A stretch of DNA of 52,220 nt. Origin: Parabacteroides sp. Marseille-P3160. GTDB lineage: Bacteria > Bacteroidota > Bacteroidia > Bacteroidales > Tannerellaceae. The stretch is from NCBI RefSeq assembly GCF_900162725.1, contig NZ_LT799418.1, forward strand, positions 2,472,629-2,524,848, in the 5' to 3' direction. Made by a program: the position numbers and the translations under genes. The notes beneath the pieces are model-generated. The model worked only from the letters and a program-made list of their open reading frames with translations. It was not told the origin of the DNA and did not search any database. Within the stretch, counting starts at the first letter, position 1, and each line of letters begins with the position of its first letter. This document shows positions 1 to 9,835 of the stretch, in pieces.

Positions 1-843
1 ACGATGGCGTTCGCGCAATTAAGCGTCGCTACCGGAAGTCAGGAATATGCAGATATTGCCCGCAGGACTTTCGATATCATATTGTCGAAGGTGGATAATC
101 CCAAAGGAAAGTGGAATAAAGTTTATCCGGGTACACGGGATCTTAAAAACTTCGCCTTACCGATGATCCTGTGTAATCTCGGGCTTGAAATAGAGCATTT
201 GTTAAGTGAAGAATATTTGTTAAGTCTGATGGAGACTTGCATTCATGAAGTGATGGATATGTTTTACCGGCCGGAGCTGGACGGTATTATCATTGAAAAT
301 GTAACTACGGACGGGCAACTGTCCGATTCTTTTGACGGGCGTGTTGTCAATCCCGGGCATTCCATTGAGGCCATGTGGTTTATTATGGATCTGGGCAAGC
401 GTTTGAATCGTCCCGATTTGATAGAAAAAGCGGTAAATATTACGCTGCGTATGGTTAATTACGGTTGGGATAAAGAATACGGAGGTATTTTTTATTTTAT
501 GGATAGGAAAGGCTATCCGCTCCAGCAATTAGAATGGGATCAGAAATTATGGTGGGTTCACATTGAAACCTTGATTTCTTTATTAAAAGGGTATCAACTT
601 ACCGGTTCGAAAGAATGTCTGGAATGGTTTGAAAAAGTGCATGATTATGTCTGGACACATTTTAAAGATCCGGAGTACCCCGAATGGTTCGGTTATTTGA
701 ATCGCAGGGGGGAAGTTTTATTAACGCTTAAAGGAGGCAAATGGAAAGGATGTTTCCATGTGCCGAGAGGGTTGTACCAGTGCTGGAAAACACTGGAAGA
801 CATTAATCGGAAACACGGATCGGAAGAAATTGAAAACAGGTAA
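1..843 (+). CDS. N-acylglucosamine 2-epimerase (AGE) family protein, 5' end missing
   Basis: This is the C-terminal 280 or so residues of an AGE-family sugar 2-epimerase; the family is usually about 390-420 residues, so roughly the first third lies outside the window and the ATG at position 4 is probably internal. Seen in the sequence: the family-typical NPGHSIEAMWF stretch, the WWVHIETL segment and the closing KGCFHVPRGLYQCW motif, which supply conserved (alpha/alpha)6-barrel active-site residues including histidines. Members interconvert GlcNAc and ManNAc, or epimerise the reducing end of cellobiose or mannobiose; the fragment cannot separate these. No signal peptide is visible because the start is missing. 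It lies 82 bp before a DUF4855 gene and a susC/susD pair, so a role in processing an imported sugar is inferred. Confidence 0.85.
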   Translation, partial: TMAFAQLSVATGSQEYADIARRTFDIILSKVDNPKGKWNKVYPGTRDLKNFALPMILCNLGLEIEHLLSEEYLLSLMETCIHEVMDMFYRPELDGIIIENVTTDGQLSDSFDGRVVNPGHSIEAMWFIMDLGKRLNRPDLIEKAVNITLRMVNYGWDKEYGGIFYFMDRKGYPLQQLEWDQKLWWVHIETLISLLKGYQLTGSKECLEWFEKVHDYVWTHFKDPEYPEWFGYLNRRGEVLLTLKGGKWKGCFHVPRGLYQCWKTLEDINRKHGSEEIENR

Positions 844-925
844 AAGTGTTGATACTCAAAGAATATGTACTGTGTGTGATTAGTATGGAGGAATCAAATA
901 AAAAAGTAGAAATAATAACTTAATA

Positions 926-2035
926 ATGACTTTTAAAAGAATACAAGCATTTGCTTTCGCATTGGCGATGCTTTTCATATTCGCTTCGTGCGTGTCCCAG
1001 GATAAATTAGATCGTTCTAATAATAAGGATAATCATAAGAAAAAGATTTCTCAAATAGGAAATCATCCTAAGGATATGGTTTTAATTTACGATGGAGGTG
1101 TTCATCGGAATATTCATTGGACGGCCGAACATTTTGCTCCGTATGTTTCTTACAGAGAGCAAAATGGGAAAGATAAATGGTTGTTCGACGGATTTCTCTT
1201 CCTCGAATTTAAAGATGGAAAAGGAAGATGTTTTGCCTCCTATTATGAGAAACAAGGGGCGCGTCAGGTAGAGTGGAAAGCTTTGTTGGATAATTACTTT
1301 CGAGAAGGAAATGCAGTAATGGCACTCAATGATCAGATTAAAAAAGTAGTTGAAGGAACAAAGATGGAGGTTACAGAGAAAAAGAAAGTGGTATTATGTC
1401 TTCCCGAGCCTATTCCCAATCAAAAGGATTGGGGGGAAATTCACCATATGTCAATGGATTTTTCACTCAAAGAAGATAGATTTAAAGCTTGTAAATGGTA
1501 TATCGATTATGCCGAGGCTCTATATCGGAAAGCTTCACCTCAATATTTGGATTTGGTTGGTTTTTATTGGATTGCCGAAGAGGCAACTAATAGCCGGGAT
1601 TTAGCGGGAGAGGTTAGTGACTATATACACCAAAAGGGTTATAATTTCTACTGGATTCCTTACTTTAAATCTGATGGATATAAAAAATGGCAGGAATTGG
1701 GATTTGATAAGGCGTATTATCAACCGAATTACTTCTTCAAAGAGGATATACCTATTTCTCAAATAGAAGAGGCCTGTCAAACGGCGATCGATAATGGAAT
1801 GAACCTTGAAATTGAGTTTGATGAGAGGGCATTAGCCAAACAGGGATGGGCGTATCGATTAAATGACTATATAAATGTTTTTAATAAATATGGCGCATTA
1901 GATACAATGAATATAGCTTATTATCAGGGTGGAGATGCATTCTATAAATTGTACTATTCTGAGAATCCTTCCGATAAAGAGCTATATCGTCGATTGGCAG
2001 ATATAGTTGCCAAAAGACAAATTAACAACAAATAA
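926..2035 (+). CDS. DUF4855 domain lipoprotein
   Basis: This protein of 369 residues starts with a type II signal peptide (basic MTFKRIQ, hydrophobic core, lipobox ASC at about residues 20-22), so it is probably anchored in the outer membrane or exported. The rest resembles DUF4855, a family common in Bacteroidetes glycan loci whose function is not established. Seen: an N-terminal segment around MVLIYDGG, then a middle and C-terminal region with alternating beta and alpha signals. A GFYWIAEEA motif (about residues 213-221) carries paired acids of the kind found at the ends of TIM-barrel strands in glycoside hydrolases. A glycosidase-like role is inference only. The stop is 24 bp before susC and the base composition is equally AT-rich, so it probably belongs to the same operon. 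Confidence 0.75.
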   Translation: MTFKRIQAFAFALAMLFIFASCVSQDKLDRSNNKDNHKKKISQIGNHPKDMVLIYDGGVHRNIHWTAEHFAPYVSYREQNGKDKWLFDGFLFLEFKDGKGRCFASYYEKQGARQVEWKALLDNYFREGNAVMALNDQIKKVVEGTKMEVTEKKKVVLCLPEPIPNQKDWGEIHHMSMDFSLKEDRFKACKWYIDYAEALYRKASPQYLDLVGFYWIAEEATNSRDLAGEVSDYIHQKGYNFYWIPYFKSDGYKKWQELGFDKAYYQPNYFFKEDIPISQIEEACQTAIDNGMNLEIEFDERALAKQGWAYRLNDYINVFNKYGALDTMNIAYYQGGDAFYKLYYSENPSDKELYRRLADIVAKRQINNK

Positions 2036-2059
2036 ATTCTGCTTAAATAAAATTGATTT

Positions 2060-5000
2060 ATGGAAAAAGAGCAAAATCATTCCTTTTCAAGGAAGAAACG
2101 AAACGGTATCATATTCGTCTTGAGTTTTTGTGCTTTGGTGATATGCAGTGCCAATATCGAGGCGCAAATACAAGTCAAAGGGAAAGTGGAAAATTCGAAC
2201 GGCGAATCTTTAATTGGTGTGAATGTAATTGTTAGAATACCCGATGCTACGATGGTACATTCTACAGTAACAGATGTAGAAGGGGAATTCAGCTTGGCTA
2301 TTCCGAATGCAAACGCCGTGATTGAATTTTCGTACTTGGGATTCAAACCCCAGGAGATCTCTCTTAATGGACGGACATATTTAAATGTCGTCTTGTTGGA
2401 AGATACGAGAGCATTGGATGAGGTAGTTGTTACGGCTTTAGGTATTAGACGTGAGAAGAAAGCGCTGGGATACGCTATGCAAGAGATTAAGACAGACGGG
2501 ATGGTGGAAAATCGTTCCGAAAGCATAGCAAATATGCTGCAAGGTAAAGTGTCAGGCATACAAATTAGTCAATCTGCAACGGGTGTCGGTGGTTCTACTC
2601 GTGTCGTCTTACGAGGAACAACCTCTTTAAGCGGAAACAACCAGCCGTTATGGGTCGTAGACGGCATACCTATTAGTGATAATACAGGTGAAGTTGCAAG
2701 CCAATGGGGCGGCCGTGATACGGAAGGAAGCGCTTCACAGATTAACCCGGAAGATATAGAATCCATTTCGGTTTTAAAAGGTGCGAATGCTGCAGCTTTA
2801 TATGGTTCACGTGCGCAAAATGGAGCTATTATTGTCACTACAAAAAAAGGAGCCACCGGAGATATGAAAATAGAATACAACGGAAACCTGACGATCTCTA
2901 AAGCCTATGATCCGTTCAATTATCAAAATACGTATGGACAGGGATCACAAGGACAATTCAATTCTTCTCAAGGCTCTTGGGGTCCGAAGATGGAGGGGCA
3001 AATGATTGAGAACTGGCGTAAAACGTTATATAATGATGAGAATGCGGCTGATTATGCTATGTTACCGCAAAAAAATTATATTGATGATTTTTATCGTACG
3101 GGGGCAAATTATACAAATTCCGTGGTTGTTTCAGGAGGTACTGATAAAATAAATTCACGTATTTCGTTTACTGATACTCGTAATCAGGGTATTACTCCTA
3201 ATCATTCCCTGAATCGTCAATATTACGATATGAATTCTCAATGGAGTAGCAAATACATAGATTTAAGCGCCAAGGTGAATTATATGCGTCAAAAAACGCT
3301 CAACCGTCCTCGCCTGGGAGAATATGGAGTCATGCAATCATTGGTATTTATGCCTCGTAGCGTCCGACTGCAAGATTTGAAAGATTTTATTATGAATGGA
3401 AATACGATGAACTGGTCGGGTACAAGTATTTCCATATATAATCCTTATGCATTGGTCATGCCGGAAAACGGAAGTACAGAGTTGCGTAACCGCTTAATCG
3501 GAAAAGTGCAGGCTGTAGGAAAAATTACAGATTATTTAAGGTTGACCGGCCGTGTAGGCGTCGATTGGTATAATGACGAATCCAAATCGGCAACAGCTTA
3601 TGCATATACGATTACCAGTACAAATTATTCGAAATCAATGGCCAGTTACGAGGAATTCAATGCTGACTTAATGCTTAACTTTGACAAACATTTTGGAGAC
3701 TTTGGTGTGCTGGCAAATTTTGGTACGGCTACGACGAGCAGGAAGTACAGTGCAGTAGGTGGTTCTTCCGGCTATTTCACTTTAATGGGGATGAGTGCTC
3801 TGGCGAATGGAAATAATCAGACTACATGGGAAGGTTATTATAAAAAACGAGTTAATTCCTTGTTGGGTAATGCTAGCTTTGGCTACAAGAATATGGCCTA
3901 TTTGGATTTTACGGCTCGTAATGATTGGTCTTCTACCTTGCCATCTGATAACTGGTCCTATTTTTACCCATCCGTTGGACTATCCGGTATATTAACTGAA
4001 ATGCTTCAGCTTCCTAAGCAAATCTCTTTCTGGAAAGTACGCGGGTCATGGGCGCAAGTCGGTAATGATACCAGCCCTTACAGATTAACAAATACGTATG
4101 CACTTGATAAAACGAACGGGACAATTATTAATGCGACCTCTTCTTCTACTTATCCTTTAGCGGATCTAAAACCTGAAAGTACTAAGTCTTGGGAATTCGG
4201 GACGGAATTCCAGATGTTTGGGAATCGTTTAGGATTGGATATAACTTATTATACATCAAATACAATTAATCAAATCTTATCTGTTACTACACCTGGTTCT
4301 TCCGGTTATTCAACAAAATTGATCAATGCTGGTAAGATGTCAAGTAAAGGATGGGAAATTATGTTGACAGGAACTCCGATTCAAACAAAAGATCTCAGCT
4401 GGAATATTACTCTAAATTGGGGGAAAAACCGTACTGAATGCGTTGAACTTGACGCAAAGAACGGCATGACTCAATTTGTTATAGGCGAGACTCGTATAGG
4501 AAAAGTCGTTGTCAATGAAGGAGGCCGTTATGGAGATATTGTCTCTACCGCCTATAAACGAGATGCGGCAGGTAATATTATTATAAATGAAGCAACCGGA
4601 TTGCCGCTAACCGAATCAAATCAAGTGATCGGGAACATGACACCGGATTGGAATGGATCGATCGGTTCTTTACTTGTATGGAAAGGAATCTCTTTCAATG
4701 CTTTACTTGATATTAATTACGGAGGACAATTTCTCTCTGCAACTAGTGCATATGCTGACTATTACGGAAATTCCGAAAGAACAGCTAACCGTGAAAATAT
4801 TTCAACGGAATTCCCTACCGGATATCTTGTTTTAAAAGGAGTTAACGAAAATGGTGGAGTTAATTCGACAAAAATCGGAACGGAAGAATATTATCATGGA
4901 ATAGGAGGTTCTTATGGAATAGGTGAAGAATATATTTATAGTAAAACATATATAAAAATGCGCGAATTATCGCTTGGCTATTCTTTACCCAAAGCATGGT

Positions 5001-5185
5001 TGACTCATCTGCCTATTTCAAGTGTTAAGATTTCAGCGGTAGGGCGGGATTTGTTTTATATTTATAAGAAAGCTCCGATTAATCCTGAATTTACTTTCTC
5101 TCGTGAAGATTATGCTCAGGCTTTTGAATATGCAGCATTGCCTCCTACGCGTACTTTCGGTTTTTCGCTTAATGTTAAATTTTAA
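2060..5185 (+). CDS. SusC/RagA-family TonB-linked outer membrane protein
   Basis: This TonB-dependent transporter of 1041 residues is the outer-membrane channel of a SusCD glycan importer. Order of parts: signal peptide to about residue 36 (SANIEAQ); carboxypeptidase-D regulatory-like domain about 37-115 (VKGKV...GESLIGVNV...FSYLGF); a TonB-box-like ALDEVVVTALGIRR segment about 118-131; plug domain about 140-265 including LRGTTSL, WVVDGIP and SVLKGANAAALYGSRA; then a beta-barrel ending in the aromatic FSLNVKF. There is no STN domain, so it is not an obvious FecR/sigma signal transducer. VVVTALGI in place of VVVGYG is common in SusCs that pair with SusD-like lipoproteins of the kind encoded 14 bp downstream. 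The substrate is unknown; epimerase and DUF4855 neighbours suggest an amino-sugar or beta-linked glycan, which is inference. Confidence 0.93.
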   Translation: MEKEQNHSFSRKKRNGIIFVLSFCALVICSANIEAQIQVKGKVENSNGESLIGVNVIVRIPDATMVHSTVTDVEGEFSLAIPNANAVIEFSYLGFKPQEISLNGRTYLNVVLLEDTRALDEVVVTALGIRREKKALGYAMQEIKTDGMVENRSESIANMLQGKVSGIQISQSATGVGGSTRVVLRGTTSLSGNNQPLWVVDGIPISDNTGEVASQWGGRDTEGSASQINPEDIESISVLKGANAAALYGSRAQNGAIIVTTKKGATGDMKIEYNGNLTISKAYDPFNYQNTYGQGSQGQFNSSQGSWGPKMEGQMIENWRKTLYNDENAADYAMLPQKNYIDDFYRTGANYTNSVVVSGGTDKINSRISFTDTRNQGITPNHSLNRQYYDMNSQWSSKYIDLSAKVNYMRQKTLNRPRLGEYGVMQSLVFMPRSVRLQDLKDFIMNGNTMNWSGTSISIYNPYALVMPENGSTELRNRLIGKVQAVGKITDYLRLTGRVGVDWYNDESKSATAYAYTITSTNYSKSMASYEEFNADLMLNFDKHFGDFGVLANFGTATTSRKYSAVGGSSGYFTLMGMSALANGNNQTTWEGYYKKRVNSLLGNASFGYKNMAYLDFTARNDWSSTLPSDNWSYFYPSVGLSGILTEMLQLPKQISFWKVRGSWAQVGNDTSPYRLTNTYALDKTNGTIINATSSSTYPLADLKPESTKSWEFGTEFQMFGNRLGLDITYYTSNTINQILSVTTPGSSGYSTKLINAGKMSSKGWEIMLTGTPIQTKDLSWNITLNWGKNRTECVELDAKNGMTQFVIGETRIGKVVVNEGGRYGDIVSTAYKRDAAGNIIINEATGLPLTESNQVIGNMTPDWNGSIGSLLVWKGISFNALLDINYGGQFLSATSAYADYYGNSERTANRENISTEFPTGYLVLKGVNENGGVNSTKIGTEEYYHGIGGSYGIGEEYIYSKTYIKMRELSLGYSLPKAWLTHLPISSVKISAVGRDLFYIYKKAPINPEFTFSREDYAQAFEYAALPPTRTFGFSLNVKF

Positions 5186-5199
5186 ATAAGTTTAAGATC

Positions 5200-6852
5200 A
5201 TGAAACGTTATATTAAAAATATGGGTCTTGCTTGCATTATGGCAATAATGATCGTAAGTTGTACAGGGGACTTTGAGAGTATGAATACAAACCCTTTGGC
5301 AGCAACAGAAGTAACTCCTTCTTTGTTATTGACTAAGATGGAGGAATATGGCTTTAATTGCCGGTCCTGGGAATATCAAGTGGGCAATAACCTCTATACG
5401 AATGATTATGTACAGTATATTTCAAATACGGCAACTTATTTTTCGACCAGTAACTACGAATGGAACGACAGTTGGGCAAATGATGGCTTTTGGAAATCTT
5501 ATTATACCTATTTAGCTAAGCCATTGCATGAAACCAAAGTTATGCTTGAAAAATATCCGGAATACAGTAATATCTATCAGATGATGCGTATTATATCTGC
5601 GATGGGGGCAGCCCGCACAACGGATATGTTTGGTGATGTACCTTATTTCAATGCCGCTACGGGTGAAATTACTCCTAAATATGATTCTCAAAAAGATATC
5701 TATTATGATATTTTCAAGGAATTGACGGAAGCTTCCGAACTGTTATCGAGCAATACCGGGCAAACAGACCCTGGATCCAATGATATTATATATGGAGGCG
5801 ATGTGTCTAGATGGATTAAGTTAGCAAATGCTTGCCGTCTGCGTTATGCAATGCGTTTGCGCTATATTGATCCTGACAAATCCAAGACAGAAGCTGAGGC
5901 CGCTTTGAAAGCTTCATTAATGGAGAGTAATGCGGATAATGCCGGTATTGCACAGGCGTTTACTAATAACGGTCATTCGCTTTATATCATTGCTTTCTGG
6001 AACGAATTCCGCGCCAGCAAGACAATGATCGATATGATGTTGAAGGAGAGCTCTGTGGTTGACCCTCGTATTTCTATGTGGTTCAGTAAAACACAGGCTT
6101 GGCAATATGGCAACGAATATCAAGATATAAATAAATCCATTCCTGTTGTGGAATGGCAAGGCGTACCCAATGGGCGAAATACCTTTGTGAATCAATATGC
6201 TGTTGAAAATAATTCTTGTATCTGGGGGTTACGTGGTTTTCCCGGTTGGAACTTAGCTGAAAAAGGTAGTGTTGCATCTGGTAGTACGGCTTCTGATTTT
6301 AATGGCGGCTCATCAGTTGTTGTGTTGCCAATGATTATTTTTAATTATGCTGAGGTTTGTTTTTTGAAAGCTGAGGCTGCCTTATTTGGTTATAGCGGGG
6401 CAGGAGTAGCCAGAACCAATTACGAAAATGGTATCCTGGCGTCTTTTGCCGAAACGCGTAGCGTAGTAGATGCGTCTTATTATACAACCCAGAATGATAA
6501 TGCTTATATTAATAGCGGTTATGTTGCCTGGGGTACGGATACGGAAGATAATTTCCGTAAAATCATGACGCAAAAATGGATTGGCTTTTATCCGAATTCG
6601 ATTGAAGCTTGGGCGGAATTCCGCCGTACGGGCTATCCGTTATATGACGGAACGCATCAGGGACTCCGAACGATTGAGATAAACAATAGTTCCACCGTAC
6701 CGCAGGGACAATTTGTGAAGAGACTTCGCTATTTGGATGATGAAATTAATCTTAATCCGAATGCCTCTGATCCATCTTTGAATAACAGTCAGAATTCTGA
6801 TCCTAAAAGCATGAATGTCCGTGTTTGGTGGGATACAAATAGATATCAGTAA
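5200..6852 (+). CDS. SusD/RagB-like outer membrane lipoprotein
   Basis: This 550-residue surface lipoprotein is the lid of the SusCD importer made by the preceding gene. A short signal peptide ends in a lipobox at IVSC (Cys at about residue 21). The mature N-terminus carries the FESMNTNP...PSLLLTKM pattern typical of the SusD-like family that includes PF12771. Tetratricopeptide-like helices follow (for example RIISAMGAARTTDMFGDVPYF and the KLANACRLRYAMRLR stretch), and the C-terminal part has the NYAEVCFLKAEAA and IMTQKWIGFYPNSIEAWAEFRRTGYP motifs of this family. It starts 14 bp after susC and ends 15 bp before a strong hairpin, so it is the last gene of this operon. Confidence 0.92.
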   Translation: MKRYIKNMGLACIMAIMIVSCTGDFESMNTNPLAATEVTPSLLLTKMEEYGFNCRSWEYQVGNNLYTNDYVQYISNTATYFSTSNYEWNDSWANDGFWKSYYTYLAKPLHETKVMLEKYPEYSNIYQMMRIISAMGAARTTDMFGDVPYFNAATGEITPKYDSQKDIYYDIFKELTEASELLSSNTGQTDPGSNDIIYGGDVSRWIKLANACRLRYAMRLRYIDPDKSKTEAEAALKASLMESNADNAGIAQAFTNNGHSLYIIAFWNEFRASKTMIDMMLKESSVVDPRISMWFSKTQAWQYGNEYQDINKSIPVVEWQGVPNGRNTFVNQYAVENNSCIWGLRGFPGWNLAEKGSVASGSTASDFNGGSSVVVLPMIIFNYAEVCFLKAEAALFGYSGAGVARTNYENGILASFAETRSVVDASYYTTQNDNAYINSGYVAWGTDTEDNFRKIMTQKWIGFYPNSIEAWAEFRRTGYPLYDGTHQGLRTIEINNSSTVPQGQFVKRLRYLDDEINLNPNASDPSLNNSQNSDPKSMNVRVWWDTNRYQ

Positions 6853-6867
6853 AAAAGGAACATCTAT

Positions 6868-6896
6868 ACCTGTCAGGTAGATAAAGCCTGACAGGT
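6868..6896 (+). terminator. Hairpin terminator after the first susD
   Basis: A perfect 10-bp inverted repeat, ACCTGTCAGG / CCTGACAGGT, with a 9-nt loop begins 15 bp after the susD stop codon. The run after it (TTGTCAAAC) is only weakly T-rich, so it may terminate or simply stabilise the 3' end. Confidence 0.6.
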
Positions 6897-7330
6897 TTGT
6901 CAAACATTTGGAAAAAACTTGTTAGGAAATTACTCGAAATGGATTTGAAAAAAATATTTATTTTGGAGAAGCTCTTATATATTCACGTACACCCAATAAA
7001 ATAAGACATCAATAAAAAATGTAATGCAAAACCATTATTGATTTTTACCTTGGAAGAGCCTTGCCATTAAGAGTGGAGGCTCTTTCTTTTTTTACTTAGC
7101 AGGAACCGAAACAGTGGAGCCTTGAGGAGTGCATAGATGCCTGGAAAAAGTGCACACAGACAAAGAGGATAGGTAAATACCCGAATAGCAATGTTTTTTG
7201 CATTCCGAAAAAGTAGTAGATATGTCAAAAAGGGCGTAAGGTTTTTGATATACCTTCTTGTATTTGTTTGCTAGTTGATGAATGACGAAAAGGGAGACGG
7301 AGGGCGTTACGAATCCTCTTTCATGAATAC
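6897..7330. other. Intergenic region with no convincing gene
   Basis: The non-coding gap between the first susD and the next TonB receptor runs from 6853 to 7390. Apart from the hairpin at 6868-6896, a terminator-like hairpin at 7054-7094 and a candidate promoter at 7331-7338, no open frame with a recognisable product, repeat or RNA gene was seen. Confidence 0.6.
7054..7094 (+). terminator. Rho-independent terminator-like hairpin
   Basis: A 7-bp stem AAGAGCC / GGCTCTT (7054-7060 and 7078-7084) with a 17-nt loop is followed directly by a T-rich tract (TCTTTTTTTAC). It lies 200 bp after the susD stop and about 300 bp before the next gene. It could end read-through transcription or a small untranslated RNA. 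Confidence 0.5.
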
Positions 7331-7338
7331 TAATTTTG
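7331..7338 (+). promoter_or_regulatory. Candidate Bacteroides-type -7 box for the TonB receptor
   Basis: TAATTTTG matches the primary sigma factor -7 consensus TAnnTTTG and lies 52 bp before the ATG at 7391. No good TTTG -33 box is seen at the expected distance, so this is a weak call. Confidence 0.35.
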
Positions 7339-7390
7339 CAACAGAATATACGCTTCCGGCATTTTCTACGTTTAAGAAAGTAAATTAAAG

Positions 7391-9829
7391 ATGCGAATTA
7401 TGAAGATACGTGCGGTTGCAGCACTACTATTATTACTCGTTTTCCGTTTTCCGGCAGGGGCGCAGGAGAAAAAGGCGGAGATATCGGGCTTTGTCCATGA
7501 TGCCGACGGGAGTCCGTTGGAACTGGTAACCGTGCGGATCCAAGGTACCGTAAACGCCACGATGACAAATGAAAAAGGGTTCTATTCCCTGAAAACCGCT
7601 CCCGGCGATTCTGTTTCATTGATTTTTTCCTGTCTGGGTTATAACAAGGCCGAACGTATCCTGCCGCAGGTTACGGCAAATGTACGGTTGAATGTTAAGA
7701 TGAATCATACATCCCTTTTGCTAGGAGAGGTGGCCGTGACAACCACCCGGAGGCAGACGACTACGATGGAGACGATTGATGCGGACAAGATGAAACTCCT
7801 TCCGGATCCTTCGGGAGGGAATATTGAAAGCCTGGTGGTGACGCAGGCCGGCGTTTCGAGCAGCAATGAGTTGAGTTCTCAATATTCGGTGCGCGGGGGA
7901 AGTTATGATGAAAATATTGTATATGTCAACGGGTTGGAGGTCTATCGTCCCTTGTTGATCCGTTCCGGGCAGCAGGAAGGGCTTAGTTTTATCAATCCGA
8001 ACCTGACGGAATCGGTACAGTTTTCAGCCGGCGGCTTCGAGGCGCGTTACGGAGATAAGATGAGTTCGGTGTTGGACATTACCTATAAGAAACCGAAGGA
8101 GTCGGAGGGATCGGCATCCGTCAGCCTGCTCGGAGCAAACGCTTATTTCGGCAGTTCGAGCGGGAAATTTACGCAGGTTACCGGCATCCGCTACAAAACC
8201 AACCGTTCACTGCTGGGAACGATGGATACCGATGCTGAATACGACCCTAATTTTGTCGATGGGCAGACCTATATGACCTATCAGTTTGCACCGCAATGGG
8301 AGGTGAATTTCCTCGGTAATCTTTCGGTCAATGCTTATAAGTTTATTCCTCATAGCCGGGAAACCAATTTCGGGACGTTGAGCGATGCAAAGAAGTTTGT
8401 CGTATTTTTTGACGGAAAGGAGCGGGATAAGTTCGAAACGCTTTACGGGGCATTGACGTTGAAGCACCGGCCGTCCGAAAAGTCTGAAGTCGGCTTGCAA
8501 TTCTCCGGGTTCACTAGCAAGGAAGAGGAGACCTACGACATCAACGGGCGTTACCGGCTGAGCGAAGCGGGACTGGATGAGGAAAACGGCGGTAGCGGGG
8601 AATCCGACATTACCAAGTCCATCGCCGGATATCACGAACATGCACGCAACCGGCTGCAGTCGAATATTATTCAGGTGGGGCACTACGGGTTGGCGGCGCT
8701 GAATGACTACCATACGCTGAAATGGGGAGCGAACATGCAATTTGAGCAGGTCAGCGACCGGATCAACGAATGGGAGAGCCGCGATTCGGCCGGCTATCTA
8801 TTGCCCCATACCGGGTCGGAGGTAAATGTGATTGCCAACCTTTATTCGAACAACGAACTGAACAGCACCCGCTTCTCCGCTTATGTGCAAGATGTCTTCA
8901 AGTTCCGTACCGCGCAGGGGCTGTTTACGGTTATCGGAGGTGTTCGCGGGAGTTACTGGGATTATAACAAGGAGTTTATCTTTAGTCCTCGGGCTTCCGT
9001 AGGCTTTATTCCGAACTTTGACCAGAATTTTACTTTCCGCTTGGCAAGCGGCGTTTATTACCAGCCTCCTTTCTATAAGGAATTGAGGAAAGAAGAACAG
9101 GACGCGGACGGCAATAGTTCCATCCGGTTGAACAGCGAACTGAAGTCCCAGCGCTCCATCCATTTTATTCTGGGGGGCGATTATGCTTTCAAAGTGCTCG
9201 ACCGTAACTTTAAACTGACGACCGAATTGTATTATAAGAAATTGGATAATCTCAATCCCTATACCGTGGATAATGTCAAGATCCGTTATTATGGAGAGAA
9301 CAGCGCCAAGGGGTACGCTGTCGGAATGGACGTGAAGCTTTTTGGCGAGTTTGTTCCGGGAACGGATTCCTGGATTAACTTTTCGTTGATGAAGGCCCGG
9401 CAGACCATCCGTGACCAGATAACTGTGCCGATGCCTAATAGTCAGGAATACAATATCTCCGCCTTTTATCAGGAGTATTTCCCCGGGAATAAGCGGTTCA
9501 TGGTGAATTTAAGGGGAATGCTTTCCGGTGGTCTGCCGGTGACGGCTCCGCGGACAGGGTATGAGGACGGATATCATCGTATGACTCCCTACAAGCGGGT
9601 GGACGTCGGCTTTTCCTACCAGTTGGCAGGAGGGCGGGATGCTATCCTGGATCGCCCTTTTTTCCATTATTTCAAGAATATCTGGCTGGGGGTCGACCTA
9701 TTCAATCTCTTCGATATGAAGAATGTCAGTTCCTACTATTGGGTGACGGATATCCGAAACCAGCAATACGCTGTGCCGAACTACCTGACCGGCCGCCAGC
9801 TGAACGTGCGCCTGGTCGTGGATTTCTGA
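7391..9829 (+). CDS. TonB-dependent receptor with carboxypeptidase-regulatory-like domain
   Basis: This outer-membrane receptor of 812 residues has no SusD partner. Order of parts: signal peptide (about residues 1-24, ending AGAQ); a carboxypeptidase-D regulatory-like domain about 29-105 (ISGFVHDADGSPLELVTV...FSCLGY); plug domain about 115-230 with YSVRGGSYDENIVYVNGLEV and SAGGFEARYGDKMSSVLDI; then a 22-strand-type barrel ending in NVRLVVDF. Two in-frame ATGs three codons apart (7391 and 7400) are both possible starts. This architecture is widespread in Bacteroidetes, usually as a single gene of unknown ligand. It is GC-richer than the preceding susCD operon, is preceded by a candidate promoter, and converges on the GH51 gene with only 6 bp between the stops, so it looks monocistronic. 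Confidence 0.9.
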   Translation: MRIMKIRAVAALLLLLVFRFPAGAQEKKAEISGFVHDADGSPLELVTVRIQGTVNATMTNEKGFYSLKTAPGDSVSLIFSCLGYNKAERILPQVTANVRLNVKMNHTSLLLGEVAVTTTRRQTTTMETIDADKMKLLPDPSGGNIESLVVTQAGVSSSNELSSQYSVRGGSYDENIVYVNGLEVYRPLLIRSGQQEGLSFINPNLTESVQFSAGGFEARYGDKMSSVLDITYKKPKESEGSASVSLLGANAYFGSSSGKFTQVTGIRYKTNRSLLGTMDTDAEYDPNFVDGQTYMTYQFAPQWEVNFLGNLSVNAYKFIPHSRETNFGTLSDAKKFVVFFDGKERDKFETLYGALTLKHRPSEKSEVGLQFSGFTSKEEETYDINGRYRLSEAGLDEENGGSGESDITKSIAGYHEHARNRLQSNIIQVGHYGLAALNDYHTLKWGANMQFEQVSDRINEWESRDSAGYLLPHTGSEVNVIANLYSNNELNSTRFSAYVQDVFKFRTAQGLFTVIGGVRGSYWDYNKEFIFSPRASVGFIPNFDQNFTFRLASGVYYQPPFYKELRKEEQDADGNSSIRLNSELKSQRSIHFILGGDYAFKVLDRNFKLTTELYYKKLDNLNPYTVDNVKIRYYGENSAKGYAVGMDVKLFGEFVPGTDSWINFSLMKARQTIRDQITVPMPNSQEYNISAFYQEYFPGNKRFMVNLRGMLSGGLPVTAPRTGYEDGYHRMTPYKRVDVGFSYQLAGGRDAILDRPFFHYFKNIWLGVDLFNLFDMKNVSSYYWVTDIRNQQYAVPNYLTGRQLNVRLVVDF

Positions 9830-9835
9830 CCTTTC

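Noticed and set aside
8207-8740. Open frame of 177 codons on the - strand
   Set aside because: It is antisense within the TonB receptor gene; composition follows the codon pattern of the real gene.
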